From Paratinospora sagittata (lineage: Eukaryota > Streptophyta > Magnoliopsida > Ranunculales > Menispermaceae), in contig CM069606.1 in NCBI GenBank assembly GCA_035771175.1, forward strand, positions 32,861,316-32,925,315: a stretch of DNA of 64,000 bases, written 5' to 3'. Positions within the stretch are counted from its first letter, which is position 1, and each line of letters starts with the position of its first letter. The translations under genes and the position numbers were made by a program. This document shows, in pieces, positions 20,534 to 31,996 of this stretch. A model generated the notes under the pieces. The model was not told the origin of the DNA. It saw only the letters and a list, made by a program, of their open reading frames with translations, and ran no database searches.

Positions 20534-23471
20534 TGGCGACCCCGCGCCCCGGACCACCAACCCCGCAGGGAATGGCATGCGGAATGCCGGGACGGGACGC
20601 CCGGTGTAGGCATCTCCGACCACTCCTCAACTCCCGTGAGGTGGTTGAGACCCTATGAGCCTTATCTCAAACAACGACATAATATCAAAAGGTACTAAAC
20701 AAAACTACCCACCGTATTAATCATCCAAGACAAGAGATAATCCATAAAAATGAACCATAAAATCATAATCCCTACAGTCCATTAAAATTGACATACACAT
20801 AAAGTCTAAAATTGTGGGTACAAATAAAAACCGTCATATGCCCACATGGTCTATCTAACAAGTCCCAACTCACCCATACTACAATGTGGTAAGTATTATA
20901 ATTATATAATCCAAAATATAATACTTCATAATTTAAAACACAGTTCAATCAAAATGCCTCTCAACTCACATCGAGGCCTTGGATTCTCTCGCAGGCAAGA
21001 CCCTCAAGATATAACTACTCCTTTGCCCTTATTCGGGACAGAAGGACCTGAAAGAGGAAAATGAGGGTGAGCCAACGGTGCCCAGTGAATAGAATTCAAA
21101 TATGCTATCAATACTCATCAATAAATATCATGTATGCATGTCAATGTGTAGTATGATTAAAAGCTCACATATAGATATCAAACATTTATAATAAGTTCGA
21201 TGCAAGTAAAAGCTTATCAATTTGGATCCACATTCCACATGCATTGGGTTACTAGTGCACGTCTATTTCACCGTACCGTTGATCCCAATTATGTTATTTG
21301 GGTTACTAATGCACGTCTATTTCACCGTGCCGTTGACCCCAATCATTTCCTTTCCTAAAACCCTCTTATGACAAGGTTAAGTCCCCCTATTAGCCAGATA
21401 GATGGGCCCAACCAAAGTCATAAGGTTTTCTCAAATCAATGCATCATTCAAAACATTAGAACACATTCATGCTTTCAACATACAATATATATAAGTGATA
21501 TGATGACATAAAAGATATAATCATAAATGAAGTCTACTCACAACCAAGCCTCGCGAGAGTATTTAACTACACACGACCACCAAACCGAATCAAGATCCTG
21601 AAACATTCATCAATATCCTACCATACATCAATTTTTATGCTCAATCATATAGACATTACACATCAACCCTAAATCAACCCACATATAGACAATAGGCCTA
21701 AATCCCATCTAATCCCATCATTCAACTCAAATCACATGACTTAGGCTTCTAATGCATAGTTATCATTCATAAACCATTCTATTAATCAAAAATATTGATT
21801 TTCAATTCCTTAGGCATAAACATGCCCAAATTGGGTCACTTGATCACAAGTAGGCCTAACCCATGATATGGTCACAACCACCAAATCCGTAGCATAATCA
21901 ACCCTAATCATGCTTAATTAAACATAAGTTGCATCAATTCAATGATTCTAGGCCAAAAGCATCAAAAGCCCTAAAATATGAAATTTTCCATACTTAGGCC
22001 ATATTGTCGATTTATACTAGGTCACCATGTTCAGCCATGTATATCACTGATTTTGCATCATGGGTTCATCAACAATGGCAACTAGGTCAACATAGTTGAC
22101 ATGCAAGCTATTTGGAAAGGTCTAAGTTCATATTCTAAATTTAGGTCTAATACAAGCAACCCTACCAATTCTTCATTTAATATTCTGTTCAGATGTATCA
22201 ATCTACCAACAGAAATTTGTAATCATAAAATCAACCATACAGATTGAAGTATGTGAAGAAACAAACCTTCTGTCCAAATATCAGTCCAATCCAACGGTGG
22301 ACCGAAAAGATAAGTATCTTTGATGAACAAGTCTCTAATCAGACAATTTCTCCTTTCCTGCTGCAAATACTCAAACTCAGATGATAATATCACACAAAAT
22401 ACTTAACCCATAAACATCTCCACCGTCCAGAATACAGAAATATCAGTTATAAACTAAATACCCAAATTTTATATCCATCCAACGGTAGATTGACGAGAGA
22501 TACAAGTTTGAGAGAAACGGCACGAGAAATCCAGACTTTCCGACCAGCTTTGTTTGAGAGGTTAGATCTCTCAGACGAAACCTCAAATCAAGATCTCTAC
22601 TGTTCAGAATGCAGAAATATCAGTTGTACACTTCATACCTAAATTTTATATCCATCCAACAGTAGATTAAGGAGATCTAGAAGTTTGAGCAAAACGGCGC
22701 GAGAAATCCTGACTTTCCGACCAACTTTGTTTGAGAGGTTAGATCTCTTAGACGAAACCTCTGATCAAGATCTCCACCGACCAGAATGAATAACCATAAG
22801 CTACGAACTTGCTGAAATATTTTGAGCTCAATCTGACCATATATCGCAAAGATCCAGCTCTTTGATGAAAATGTCGCAGAGATCTTCCTCCTGCAACTCC
22901 CTCATTTCTCTTCTTCTTTCCTTTCTCTTCTTTTCTTTCTCTTCTTTTTTTCCTTTCTCTCCACTCACCTCTTTCTAGCACTTCCTTGATTCCCTCCTTG
23001 ATTCTCTCCTTGATTCCCTCCACTCATTCTAACACTTCCTTGAAGAAGAGAAGTGGGCATGAGACACTTGTCCACTTTCATGCACCAACCTTCACATGTG
23101 TTGGTCTCATACTACCCATACCAACCACGTGTACTTTAACCAATCTCATGCTTCCATGTATTTTAAATGTCCAATCCATTTAATACACCGAATTTTCATT
23201 CTCATTTATCCTTTTATTCAATCAATCCTAACTCATATCAATTCATGGTTTAATGGGCCAATGCATAAATAATAACATATGCATTATAATTTAATTTAAC
23301 ATGACCCATATACAATTTATGATACACATATTTATGTACATTATCAAGCATCAACTATACAAATATTAAACAACCATCAAACAAACACCAAACATATCAA
23401 GGCAACGCATAGAGTTTGGGCTAAGTGCAATTGGGTTATGGGCTAAATGAAATAATTTTCGGGGCGTCACA
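20534..23471 (-). mobile_element. Ty3/gypsy 5' LTR with adjacent tRNA-Met primer-binding site
   Basis: On the minus strand the LTR runs TGTGACGCCCCGAAAATT at 23471 to GCGGGGTCGCCA at 20534. Directly after it comes TAGTTGGTATCAGAGCC (20518-20533), which contains the standard initiator-tRNA-Met primer-binding site TGGTATCAGAGC. That sets orientation and shows this is a 5' LTR, not a solo copy. The long LTR, the TGTGACGCCCC start and the gag type suggest a chromovirus (Tekay/Del-like) element. A second LTR of the same family, in the other orientation, is at 58443-61523. Truncated gag follows at 20146-20445. Confidence 0.85.
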
Positions 23472-23533
23472 ACTATGGTGTCCAATTCACCCCCCTCTTG
23501 GACATTCTTGGGCCAACAGAAGTGAGTTTGATT

Positions 23534-24562
23534 CTTGGATGGGATTAGAGTTTTTTATTTTTTATTTTTTTTGAAGTAGGAGGAGAATTACCCATCCTAA
23601 TGAGAGTGTAAAATACCCGTATTTTTGTTGTTATTTAACAATTTACTAGACTTGGCCACATTGGCATTTACTGTGGCACCAGTGTTGCAAATGTTGACCT
23701 AAGTTATTTTTCACTTAGATTTCTCCTAAGTATTTTAATACTAACAAATAATATAATTTTTTTGAGTACTAATATTTCTATCTAATATATTTCAGCTCCT
23801 AAAGTGAAGAAGAATCAATACAAAATCAAAGTACTTCAAGATCAAGAAGTCCCTTAACAATTTGACATCTTGAAGGAAAGAGGAGAAGAGAATGAGAGCT
23901 CATATTTATAGTCTCTATACTGGGTTGTAGCTTTCTTTGTATTTCATGTTGCTCAATCATCCTTTTAAATATCATGCATACATTTGATTTTCTCAAAAAT
24001 GATTTTCAAGTGTTCAAACATGTTTGGTTTATGTTCTTAAACTATTTCAAATTTGTTTGAGTCCTATTTGAAATTGTTTTAATCAAAATCATATTTTTAC
24101 AAAGTTTTTCAAGTTCAACTTGTTTTGAACTTGGACTTATTCCTTTTATTTTAAATGATTTCGAAATGTTTTGATCTTTCGCTTAATTCTATCAAAATGG
24201 TTTTCCAAATGCTTTTCAACTTGTACTTAGCATTTTGAATGGTTCAAATGTTTTTAATCATGTGTCAAAATGGTTTTGATCCATTGGAGTTGTCCTTGAT
24301 TTGCAAAAATATATTTTTCAAGTATTCAAGGCCTTCAGAGCGCTAGCATGCTGGTGTGGAAACTTTCCAAGTTTTTATTTAGCGCTAGTAATGGAGCCAA
24401 CGGTAAATTCAAGTTTCTTGATTTGCGCCAGCACGCTAGTACAGAGCGCCAGTGCGTTAAGGATTGTCTCTTTGCGATTCCAACGGTCATTCTTTTTTAG
24501 CCCCCAACGGCTAGTTTATTGTGTGTAACAGCTAGTGCTTGTTTCTAAAATATATATACATG
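23534..24562. other. Unassigned repeat-like spacer
   Basis: AT-rich sequence without coding evidence. The stretch at 24330-24460 repeats GCGCTAGCATGCTGG / GCGCCAGCACGCTAG words, reminiscent of the short-word clusters inside the LTRs at 9687 and 19007. It may be a decayed LTR interior. Confidence 0.3.
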
Positions 24563-24711
24563 TGTTAGTCCAGGAATGTCCAAGAGGGGGATGAATTGAA
24601 CACTTAGACAATTAAAATTAATGTAATGGAAACTAAATAAGTGCAAAAAGATAAATTAATTTACACAATCAATTTAGAGTGGTTCGGCTACTTGCCTACT
24701 CGTAACTCTAG
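24563..24711 (+). mobile_element. LTR start fragment
   Basis: It begins TGTTAGTCCAGGAATGTCC, has GAGGGGGATGAATTG and AGAGTGGTTCGGC, the same words in the same order as the start of the LTRs at 9687 and (minus strand) 23518. It is cut off by the foldback element at 24712. No matching end was found. Confidence 0.6.
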
Positions 24712-25092
24712 TACAAGTGAGGAACAGTACCCCGCCATCCAAATTAACCTGAAATTGTTAAAAACACGTCAAAAACTTGATGAAATGCATCCCAATGCAT
24801 GATGGAAGGAAGAAATGCAAAAAACCCCAAGAAAAGATATGGTCGGCCATCATATACTGACTGTTATAAATGAGGGTCGGTATTTGAATTTTCACAAACA
24901 CCTCTCTGTTCGGTTGATCAAGACCGACTGTGATTTAAATCGTTCGATAAATGATGTCCGACCCTCATATTTCTCCTGATTTTTTGCATTTCCCCCTTCC
25001 ATTATGCATTGGGATGCATTCCATCAAGTTTTTGACGTGTTTTTAACAATTTCGGGTAAGTTTGGGTGGTGGGGTATTGTTCCCCACTTGTA
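24712..25092. mobile_element. Foldback MITE with ~130-bp inverted repeats
   Basis: The two ends are inverted repeats of each other: TACAAGTGAGGAACAGTACC on the left against TTACAAGTGGGGAACAATAC on the right. The match continues inward through GAAATTGTTAAAAACACG, CAAAAACTTGATG and GCATCCCAATGCAT. The centre (about 24840-24980) has smaller GGTCGG/CCGACC inverted words. No ORF. It is a candidate hairpin-RNA source if transcribed. Confidence 0.75.
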
Positions 25093-25199
25093 AGGTGAAC
25101 TTTGACATAACATACATATATACAGAAAGAGAACAATAATTCAAACATCCAAAACAACATAGTACCATTCGAAGACAACAAATCTGTCTATATCATCAA

Positions 25200-25470
25200 C
25201 ATCGAAGTCAATTACATTTTTTGTATCCACATTTCAAAAAAAAAAAAAGTCTATACATATCCACATCTCCATATATGTCAACATTTCCAAAAAGAAAAAA
25301 AAACATGACTAAACATATTAACATTTCCAAAAAACATGTTGACATCCCCTTACATATCAACATATCCACATCCCTCTACATTTCAACATTTTCAAAAATA
25401 AAACAAGTCTAGACATGTCAACATTTCCAAAAAAATACGTTGACATCCCCCTACATATCAACATTTCTAA
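25200..25470. repeat. Degenerate tandem ACATATCAACATTTCC repeats
   Basis: Units of roughly 30-60 bp built from ACATATCAACATTTCCAAAA and GACATCCCCCTACA words recur across this stretch. Low complexity, no coding evidence. Confidence 0.5.
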
Positions 25471-25475
25471 AATAA

Positions 25476-26606
25476 CTAGTCATCATCGAAGTCAACTAGT
25501 ACATCTTGTCTATCACCCGCATTGCTTGTCACTTTGCTACCTTCAACATTGAAAACAAAATAAGGGGTTTCCCATCCATGTGCCTGTCGTAGTCGGAATC
25601 TATGCCAATTTGGCAATATGGGAGGTATCGGTGATGCAGGGGCAAACGTCACCTGTAGAAAGTACAACATTACAATCATTATTTCCATTACTCTATAATT
25701 TACATTGAAACAAAATACAAAAAGAAAACAAATTTTACCTGCACAAAGTGGTTATTATTCACTTAACCAATGTCAATCACTTGCCTCAATGGGATTGGTG
25801 GAGGTTCGGTTCTGAGGGAAAAAAATGTAAGACATTGTTGTATAGATAAAAACACCAACACGACATTGTATGTTGATGCTATCAACAACCCCATATCTGG
25901 GAAAGTCATCCACTTTTCTAGGGGTGCCACAGGGTCACTACACTGTAGAGAACTCATAATATCTCGAACCCTCTCAACACTACCGAAAAACGTTGTGTAG
26001 TGTGCCTCAAACCTTTGTACCTCTCTCAGTAAGTCACCTCTGACTTCGCTCCAACCGTTTGTTCCCATACCCATGGACTCAGCGATAACTCAATACCCAC
26101 AATGTCCATCAGCAATAACATTTCTGACATGGGCTACGTACTGATGCCAGCCAGGATGGAGTTGATCTAGATATCCATGAGATCCATGAGACATTTGCAA
26201 GCGTGTCATGTGGACCTTCCTTGGTTCATCATTCTTCAGTTTGGTCTTTTACAATGATGAGATTTATGAACGAGTGGAGTACACAAACAAAACATGCTCA
26301 AACGACGAGGAATCTCGTTTTGTAGACCGATCACTCTTCCTAGTCGGTCGCCCTTTTGTTTTCTTCTTGTCTACGAGCACAGTGAGAGAAGAAGTCGATG
26401 GAGCAACTATCTCTCTGACTTTCTGTACAATTCTAACTCTTCCAGAGGCATCAAAAATATTAAATTTATCCTCAAGTAGACCCAACTAAGCCCTAAAATT
26501 AAAATCCATCTCGTTGTCCTCTACTTTCACAGGAGTAAGATATAGTTTTTTCCAATGGGCATCCACATCAACTAGAGGTATGGGCATGCTACATCGCTTA
26601 CACAAA
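25476..26606 (-). pseudogene. OTU-type cysteine protease region of a MULE-encoded protein (inactivated)
   Basis: Read on the minus strand from 26606, the order is HWKKLYLTPV, then a stop, KFNIFDASGRVRIVQKVREI, a basic linker (KKKTKGRPTRKSDRSTKRD), LDQLHPGWHQYVAHVRNV and ADGHCGY, then a stop, IAESMGMG, FFGSVERVRDIMSSL, EKWMTFPDMGLLIASTYNVV, NNNHFVQV, LPNWHRFRLRQAHGWETPY. This matches the OTU-domain tail found behind the transposase in one group of plant MULE proteins. D-G-H-C-G-Y corresponds to the catalytic cysteine motif (usually DGNCGFRA). The next codon is TGA at 26092-26090 in place of Arg, one CGA-to-TGA change. The upstream end is cut by an LTR at 26607, so the transposase part is missing. 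Confidence 0.75.
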
Positions 26607-27900
26607 TGTCACACCCCGCCCAGACACTCCTAAACAGGCGGTACACTCACGGACGGGGACGCGCATTTTGAATTATTACAATAACAGCAGAGTACGCAGC
26701 AGAAATACAATACAGTACAAGTTTGATTTCATTAAATTCAGAATGTATTCGTACATGTAATATTCAAGGGAACATTCTCCCAAAATCCCCAATGAATTAA
26801 TACAAATGGTACAAAATGTGGGCCCCATAAACTTGGACCGAGTCCACCCTAATTTTCTTTGAAAAATTGGATAATAATGGAGTGAGCTTAACGCGCTCAG
26901 TGAGTAAAATAGTTTGTGAGTATAACAATTAATAAAGCATACTTCATAATCAAATATCTTAAATACACATGAGAGCATCATAATCAATCAATATGTATGT
27001 ATGCATGACACCGGCTCGTAATGGTTTAATAATTGTACATCGCTTGAGTTCACGTACAGATGTCCCTCCCCGGGAATAGCCGGGTTTTCACTGTACGTCC
27101 CTCTTCAGGAACGACGCTCTTGATTCACGTACAGATGTCCCTCCCTAGCAGTAGCCAGGTTCTCATTGTACGTCCCTTTCCAGAGAAATATGATGAATAG
27201 CGAGCATCGCTCCTAACTATTCTATAAATCATAAACCACATACGTCCCTAGGTGGTGATATGTATGATGTCAATGCATGAACTGGCCCGATCTTTACTTA
27301 ACATTTAGACTGACTTTGGCAACGTCTGGTGATCCTTATCAGGGTCGGTATCACGACGTGCAAGGTTAGGACATTCAGTATTACTTGTATAAGCTGATAG
27401 CTTTCAATAAGACCAACCAGATCAGTCTCTAGTTTAGAGGTGAGACACGAGGTCTACTTAAATAGCAATCGCCTAGAGCAGCGAGCTGCCTCCCGTTCAC
27501 TATTTAAAGTTACTGAGGACAAGACCGAGTCTAGTTGAGCCAGATTTACCACAAATCCGGCATTACAACAGTGTAATACATGAACTCCAACTATACAGAC
27601 ATAAGTATGATAATATGAACGTTATACGAAATAATGTTGTATAAATGAATGGTAAACATAAAAATAAATAAATGTAAACTTTAATAAAACACACAAACCT
27701 ATGTTTCGTTCTCCACCTTCAGATAAAAACTTCTTCTTTCATATCTGACGCCTTCCTCCGGATAGAACCGCGCTGCGCCGCACAGAAAGTCTCGAAAGAG
27801 AGTCTCAAAAGACTAAAAACTTAGAATGAGTGGAAAGAAAAAGAAAATCATAATTTGGAGTGAATTTGGTGTGAGAAATTTAAAATAATAATAACTTTGA
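26607..27900 (-). mobile_element. Ty3/gypsy-type LTR (right edge uncertain)
   Basis: The left edge TGTCACACCCCGCCC at 26607 is the inverse of a ...GGGGTGTGACA LTR end and cuts the OTU pseudogene. Inside are GGAGTGAGCTTAACGCGCTC near 26880 and repeated ACGTACAGATGTCCCTCCC blocks at about 27050-27180. No clean start or matching TSD was found on the right; GGGGCCATAACA at about 28442-28453 is an alternative, more distant edge. Confidence 0.5.
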
Positions 27901-28553
27901 AAATTAATAAATTTATAAATTCTTAATAATTGATATTAAAATAAAAATATAACTCAAATAATGAAAAACTAAGATGACCTTATTAAAAAATAAATGTTAA
28001 TGTTAATTATATCGTAAGGCATATTTTGGTTACAAAAATAAATTTCAAATTTTAAGATACTATTTGATAAAAGCAACAAGTTAAATTGAGTTGGATTAGT
28101 TTAGTTAAAAGTTTTATTTTATTAGAGTTTAATATAATATTATAAATTATTTTGATAAGGGGAGATAGATAAAGGATACTATATAAAAAAATAAAATGGA
28201 TTTAATAGGTAATAGGGGACTATATTTTTTATAGACTAGTTAGGGATGAAGAAGTTTTTTTAAGACTAACGTTGCCAATGCCTAAAAAAATAAAGGAAAA
28301 AGATAAACATTTCTAAAAGAAATAAAAAAAATTAACGTTTTACAATGTTGTACTGCATTCAATGCTAGCATTAAATGTTGTACAGTGTTTTAGTTTTATT
28401 ATTACTAAAATAGACAATACATTGGGGCCCCCAAAAGTTTAGGGGCCATAACAAAAAATTAATCTAACCCTATATATATAATGGGCCCCAGGGGCTCTGC
28501 TTCTTGTTTTGGCATATATACGTGTAAGATGTTAAAAAAATAGTCAAGGATCA
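27901..28553. other. AT-rich spacer, nothing recognised
   Basis: Low-complexity A/T-rich sequence with a short (TA)n near 28470 and GGGGCCC words at about 28420-28495. No coding or RNA feature seen. Confidence 0.4.
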
Positions 28554-29334
28554 TAAATAAAGGGGCAATTAAATATATCACAATAATTACTCTTCACACC
28601 ATGTTTATTTTTTCTACCACACTAAACAGTAATCTACTTTTTTTAGTCCAAAAAAATGTCCAACACTCCCTAAAATAACCCTAAATTTCAAAAACAAAAA
28701 AAACTGTCGATTCAAAACCAAAAAAAAAGAAATAATCGTGAAACCTATTCTATTTCTGCCATTACCATTTCTTGATGCTCAATTCTGCCATTGTCGTTCT
28801 CCAAACCCTGTGCCATTGTCATCGTTCTTGTTGTTGTTGTTCTTCTTCTTCGATATAAACATCTTCTTTTTCTTGTTCAATACGAACCATTTCGTCCAAA
28901 AATCGTCAAATGAACTCTAACTCGAATCACTCTCAAATCAAGCTTATAGATTGAGGTTTCCACCATTGTTTAGGTGCTATTTCGCCATCTTCGAAGAATA
29001 TTTCTAACTTTTTTTTAGGTATTTTCCATTTCATAGAGATTTTGGGTACATTTATGTATTTGTGCATGTGTTGAGCATATTTTTTGCCTTTTTCATTGTA
29101 TCGTTGTTTGTTTATTGTATTGTTGTGTGCATGGAAAAAAAAAACAAGGGCAAAAGTGTTAACAAACTCCCGAAAACAATGGTTCGGTAGTGCCCTACCG
29201 AACCAGTCTCCACGGTTCGGTAGTGTAGGGCTGAACTGAACCATTGTTTTTTTTTTTGTTCATTGTTTTTGTATTTGAGTTTTTTCCATTACAGAAACTG
29301 TTCTAGTGAGCTTATGTTTTGATGTGGTGTAGAT

Positions 29335-29715
29335 ATGCCGAGAAGATGCGGTACAACCCAATCCAAGCAAACTGTTGCACGTGCTCGGCCAACTACGTCA
29401 GCCAGGAGACAACGACTTCATTCCAATTTACTAGATGTCCAAAGCAATATGGAGGTGGAAGAAGAAGAGATCGATAAAACAAACACGCAAAATATTGCGC
29501 AAGAGAGTACTAATATTGCAAGAAATGATGAAGTCAGTCCCTCAACGAGCAGGCACGATGAAGCAAGGTCATTTACGAGCACGCACCATGAAGTTGGTCC
29601 CTCTACGGATAGGCACGATGAAGCAGGGCCATCTACAAGCAGCCATGAGGAAGCAATGCCATCTACGATGATTCAACCATACAGGAAGCGCACCTATAGG
29701 CGCACAGTGCAATAG
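29335..29715 (+). CDS. Hypothetical protein with 10-residue tandem repeats inside a DNA element
   Basis: An uninterrupted 126-aa frame. It opens MPRRCGTTQSKQTVARARPT (basic), has an acidic stretch NMEVEEEEID, then four to five 10-residue repeats of the form DEVSPSTSRH, HEVGPSTDRH, DEAGPSTSSH (30-bp DNA repeats at about 29527-29665), and ends in basic RKRTYRRTVQ. A GTGTAG acceptor-like site sits just before the ATG. The layout, a low-complexity tail ending in a basic patch, resembles the C-terminal exon of transposon-borne plant mobile domain proteins, but no PMD core is present. I do not recognise it with confidence. Confidence 0.4.
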   Translation: MPRRCGTTQSKQTVARARPTTSARRQRLHSNLLDVQSNMEVEEEEIDKTNTQNIAQESTNIARNDEVSPSTSRHDEARSFTSTHHEVGPSTDRHDEAGPSTSSHEEAMPSTMIQPYRKRTYRRTVQ

Positions 29716-29989
29716 ATATTAGTATTTGTTGTCTTGTAGTTTTTGTTTTGAGTTGTAAGGATATACTACTTTTGGACTAAACTATAATTTCAAATTGAAG
29801 TTCGTTTATGTGCTTTACGATGAAATGGAGGTGTATTTTGAATGATACCATTATATTGGTAGTTCATATAGTTTGAATGATACCATTGTGTTGAAATGTT
29901 GTTGTTGAACGTGTTATTTTTATACATATGTATTCTAGGGTACCCACCGTCACTTACTAGAGGGGCAATTCCCTAGAAAACAATAGAAA

Positions 29990-30900
29990 ATACAAGGTTT
30001 GATTGGGTGTAATTGAACATTTACTCTCGGTTCAATTGTGCACAGCCGAACCTAATACACAGGTTCAGTTGAACCTAACCGAACACATGTATTTGGTTTG
30101 GTTGGACCTGACCAAACCTTGTATTTTTAATTTTTTGCGAGGGGATGGCCACTCTAGTAAGTTACGATGTTCTCTTAAACCATTTGTTGGTGTCTTCGGT
30201 GGATTTTGATTCAATTTGTGTTCTAGTGCACCGTTACCGCCCTTATTGCTTCTGATTGGTGGGAAACGGTACATCGACGTTCAAATGAGGTGGAATGTAG
30301 GTCGAAAAGGATTCAAGGGCCATGAAAGTATAACTACAACACAATCCCCTCGCAAACAACACCTAATACATGGTTCGGTCAGGTGTAACTGAACATTTAC
30401 CATCGGTTCGGTAGTGCACAACCGAACCTAATACACAAGTTCAGTTGAACCCAATCGAACCCTTGTATTAGGTTTGGTTGGACCCAACCGAACCTTGTAT
30501 TTTCGGTTTTTTGTGAGGGGATGGCCTCTCTAGTAAGTTACGATGTTCTCCTAAACCATTTGTTGGTGTTTTCGGTGGATTTCGATTTAATTTGTGTTCC
30601 GGTGCACCGTTACCCCCCTTATTGCTTCCGATCGGTGGGAAACGGTACACCGACGTTCAAATGAGGTGAAATGTAGGTCAAAAAAGACTCACGAGGCTTC
30701 AAGGGTTATGAAAGTATAACTACAACACAATCCCCTTGCAAACAATACCTTATACAAGGTTCGGTCGGGTGAAGCCGAACATGTACTATCGGTTTAACTG
30801 TGCACACCAGAACCTAATACACAGGTTCAGTTGACCCCAACCGAACCCTTGTATTAGGTTTGGTTGGACCCGACCAAACCTTGTATTAATAGGTTCGGGC
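29990..30900. repeat. ~376-bp tandem repeat, about 2.4 copies
   Basis: Anchor words recur about 376-386 bp apart: GAGGGGATGGCC near 30138 and 30515, GGTGGGAAACGGTACA near 30259 and 30634, and ATGAAAGTATAACTACAACA near 30322 and 30708. A third partial copy ends near 30900. Each unit carries inverted ACCGAACC/GGTTCGGT words. Confidence 0.75.
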
Positions 30901-31432
30901 ACGCATGCCCGAACTGATGACGATGTTTCTCGTTTATAACCCGAAATACACACATAAAAAACACAAAAAAACTCAACGAAGATTGTTGAACTTCGTCCCA
31001 ACTTGAATCATCCGCCATTGTCTTTTCAATGGTGTGAAGATTAATTTTTTTGATTTCTTAGAAGTTTCTACACACTTGAGAAAACTACAACAAAACACAT
31101 AAAAAATGGTTGTAAAAGCTTATAAAGAGTGTTTAGAGGAAGAATGGTATGAAGATTGGTAGGAGCAATAGAGAAGAATGGTAATGGAACAATGGTTTAG
31201 GATTTATAAGATGAAAATGAAGAGTTTAGGGTTGTGGGATGGAGACAAAGAAGATGAATAGTGGTAGGGGTTGATGGTGGGGTAAATTTAGTAAAGATGA
31301 GTTAGGTAAAAATAAAATTAATTTAAGGGTAGTTTAGACAATTCATACAAGGGTGTTTTAGGAAAAAAATATTTTTTTTAGGTGTGTAGGAAGATTAAAT
31401 AGTGTGGTATATTTAGTTGCTCCCTAAATAAA

Positions 31433-31988
31433 TAGTCGCATCACAACTTATGACATATCGATTTTTATAGAGTGGCTTGAGTTGGATACATCATGTTAAA
31501 TGACAATTGATTACTATGCCCAGAAACCATACAATCCACCCATAATATGAATAAAGTGGCTATCTAATTAGGCCAATTACCAATGGACAATGTATCCATG
31601 ACAATGACCATAGACTATGATTGGTACAAGATTTATGAACAATTGTTAAGAGTTAGGCCTAGACACTGGGAGACGTGTGTGGATCTCAATTAACTTAAAA
31701 TACTTGGTTGCCCTATTGCCACCTACTAACTTACAAAATTACAATCAAATAAGTAGGCAATTTTTTTTGTTTTGGTCTATGACCCCGGTGTCCTCGCTAA
31801 CTCCTTTGCGGGGGCAAACTATTTCGGAGTCGAAAATTGCAGAGGTTGTTGGACGTTCTTTCTCAAAGTGGGTGGATAAATGTAAGCACAAACTTAAACT
31901 CGAAATTGAGACCTCGTCCCTCAACCACAACTTAAACGTCCTCCCTCGTCCAACAAGGCTACCCGATTTTTGGTAAATAAGTAAGCAA
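31433..31988. other. Spacer, nothing recognised
   Basis: Short open frames exist but show no family motif, compositional signal or splice structure that would support a gene. Confidence 0.35.
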
Positions 31989-31996
31989 TTTAACAT

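Larger units (their letters stand above)
19007..23518 (-). mobile_element. Solo LTR interrupted by a gypsy element, TSD GAAGT
   Basis: On the minus strand it starts TGTTGGCCCAAGAATG at 23518 and ends GAGTTAACA at 19007. GAAGT flanks it at 19002-19006 and 23519-23523. Its first 47 bp include the GGGGGGTGAATTGG word seen in the solo LTR at 9687. Its distal part (19390-19770) has the same recurring AGGACGCTGA words (AGCGTCCTG on the other strand). Between these parts lies a Ty3/gypsy fragment (about 20146-23471) and an AACCC-rich piece (about 19860-20140). Much of the host LTR has been lost. Confidence 0.82.
18140..23533. mobile_element. Possible DNA element split by the solo LTR at 19007-23518
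   Basis: Its left end reads GGTCAAATTTACTTTACCGC. If the LTR is removed, the sequence after it reads inward AATCAAACTCACTTCACCCA, a similar inverted repeat. Inside (about 18430-18600) are inverted copies of GGTTCGGT--CCGAACC and of TTTGACCAACATTAG-type words, an arrangement like that of the elements at 28562 and 31997. No clear TSD was found, so the boundaries are tentative. Confidence 0.35.
28562..31424. mobile_element. DNA transposon with 8-bp TSD TAAATAAA and ACCGAACC palindromes
   Basis: The ends read inward GGGGCAATTAAATATATCAC (28562) and GGGAGCAACTAAATATACCA (31424). TAAATAAA flanks both (28554-28561 and 31425-31432). Subterminal sequence is full of inverted GGTTCGGTAGTG / CCGAACC words (29180-29245, 30000-30120, 30370-30500, 30760-30910). 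One ORF (29335-29715) is inside. About 29990-30900 is a tandem array. The 8-bp TSD allows hAT or MULE; the layout resembles the palindrome-bearing MULEs here. No transposase was recognised, so it is non-autonomous. Confidence 0.75.

Noticed and set aside
28738..28920. Short Phe/Leu-rich frame (LPFLDAQFCHC...)
   Set aside because: Pyrimidine-rich low-complexity DNA at the start of the DNA element; no motif or splice support.
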